From Acidimicrobiia bacterium UBA6912 (lineage in GTDB: Bacteria; Actinomycetota; Acidimicrobiia; Spongiisociales; UBA5794), in contig DKBA01000331.1 of the NCBI GenBank assembly GCA_002450985.1, positions 8,472 through 14,079 on the forward strand: DNA of 5,608 bases, written 5' to 3'. Of this stretch, positions 4,969 through 5,608 are shown piece after piece. The translations under genes were made by a program, and so were the position numbers. The notes under the pieces were generated by a model. That model was not told where the DNA came from and did not search any database. It saw only the letters and a program-made list of their open reading frames with translations. The stretch's first letter is position 1. The number at the start of each line of letters is the position of its first letter.

Positions 4969-5608
4969 ACCGCAACGTACGTACCGTCCTCGTCTACCTC
5001 GCTGTCGGCTTTCTCGTCTTGATGGCGATCAACTTCTTCCTCGACGGCGCCACCGAGCCGACGGAGTTGACGCTCAACGAGTTCTTCGACCAGGTCGAGG
5101 CGGGTCACGTCGCCGAGGTGACGGTGCGGGAGAAGTCCGAGCAGCTCATCGGGGAGCTGACCAGCGACGCAGTCCTCCCCGGGGCGTCGCGCGACTTCAT
5201 CGTCGGCTATCCCAACGAGTACGAGGGCACCCTCACCGCCCGGCTGCTCGATGCCGGGGTCACGGTGCGCCCCGATCCCGAGAACCCGTCGATCTTCCAG
5301 TGGTTCCTGGGGACGATCTTCCCGTACCTGCTGATCTTCGGCGTCTTCATCTTCATCCTGATGCAGATGCAGGGCGGTGGGAACCGCGTCATGCAGTTCG
5401 GGAAGGCCAAGGCGCGCCAGATCACGAAGGACCAGCCCAAAGTCACGTTCAAGGACGTCGCAGGAGCCGAGGAAGCGGTCGAGGAATTGGAGGAGATCCG
5501 CGATTTCCTGTCCAATCCGGGCAAGTTCCGCTCGATGGGCGCCAAGATCCCCAAGGGCGTGCTGCTCTTCGGGCCTCCCGGCACCGGCAAGACGCTGCTC
5601 GCCAGGGC
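4965..5608 (+). CDS. ftsH: ATP-dependent zinc metalloprotease FtsH (3' truncated by window)
   Basis: The first 214 codons of FtsH, a membrane-anchored AAA+ protease that forms hexamers and degrades misassembled membrane proteins and selected soluble ones. A first membrane helix (about 7-26) is followed by the extracytoplasmic FtsH_ext domain (about 33-105; ELTLNEFFDQVEAGHVAEV, later LTARLLDAGVTV). A second helix (about 112-132) follows, then MQMQGGGNRVMQFGKAKAR, the linker KVTFKDVAGAEEAVEELEEI and the Walker A motif G203-P-P-G-T-G-K209-T210. Walker B, the second region of homology and the HEXXH protease site lie beyond the window. The start is a GTG with a strong AAGGAG. The neighbours upstream are tilS and hpt, a common Gram-positive cluster. 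A separate promoter is likely, given the 138-base gap after hpt. Confidence 0.96.
   Translation, partial: MNRNVRTVLVYLAVGFLVLMAINFFLDGATEPTELTLNEFFDQVEAGHVAEVTVREKSEQLIGELTSDAVLPGASRDFIVGYPNEYEGTLTARLLDAGVTVRPDPENPSIFQWFLGTIFPYLLIFGVFIFILMQMQGGGNRVMQFGKAKARQITKDQPKVTFKDVAGAEEAVEELEEIRDFLSNPGKFRSMGAKIPKGVLLFGPPGTGKTLLAR

Noticed and set aside
1..5608. Search for mobile elements, CRISPR-like repeats, toxin-antitoxin pairs or defence genes
   Set aside because: I saw no transposase, integrase, regularly spaced repeats, attachment-site duplication beside the tRNA, or composition break. All larger genes are conserved chromosomal ones.

Overview
The window looks like a conserved, housekeeping-rich piece of a high-GC Actinomycetota chromosome. 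The evidence is the very GC-rich third codon positions, a SigR/RsrA-type sigma/anti-sigma pair, and the order DUF2342 metalloprotease - tilS - hpt - ftsH, an actinobacterial arrangement also seen in mycobacteria in similar form. Start regions carry TANNNT -10 boxes, two of them placed for leaderless transcripts. The acidic, short intergenic style would suit an Acidimicrobiia-like lineage, but that placement is inference.

Layout. Bases 1-255 hold the 3' end of an ERCC4/XPF-like nuclease-domain gene on the + strand. It converges on a complete tRNA-Thr(CGT) gene on the - strand (286-361, CCA encoded), with a small hairpin between them. Bases 362-464 are a divergent promoter region. From there an ECF sigma factor (465-1028) overlaps a zinc-binding anti-sigma factor (1025-1273) by 4 bases, and a 64-residue putative zinc-finger protein follows (1313-1507). 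A small signal-peptide plus single-membrane-segment protein lies at 1550-1879 and is followed by a terminator-like hairpin. A second, tightly packed unit then runs: DUF2342 zincin (1979-3010), tilS (3007-4308, 4-base overlap) and hpt (4293-4826, 16-base overlap). After a 138-base gap comes ftsH (from 4965, cut by the window end just after its Walker A motif). The gap holds a candidate ftsH promoter, an inverted repeat and a possible 46-codon ORF joined to both neighbours.

How it works together. The sigma/anti-sigma pair has the layout of the thiol-redox (disulfide stress) switch: oxidation of anti-sigma cysteines would eject zinc and free the sigma factor. tilS (tRNA-Ile2 lysidine synthesis), hpt (purine salvage) and ftsH (membrane protein quality control) form a cluster found across Gram-positive bacteria; in Bacillus, TilS and HprT have been reported to act together as activators of ftsH. 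I see no mobile element, CRISPR array, defence island or other clearly new system. The most open items are the small ORF in the hpt-ftsH gap, the small zinc-finger protein beside the redox sigma operon, and the leaderless start signals.
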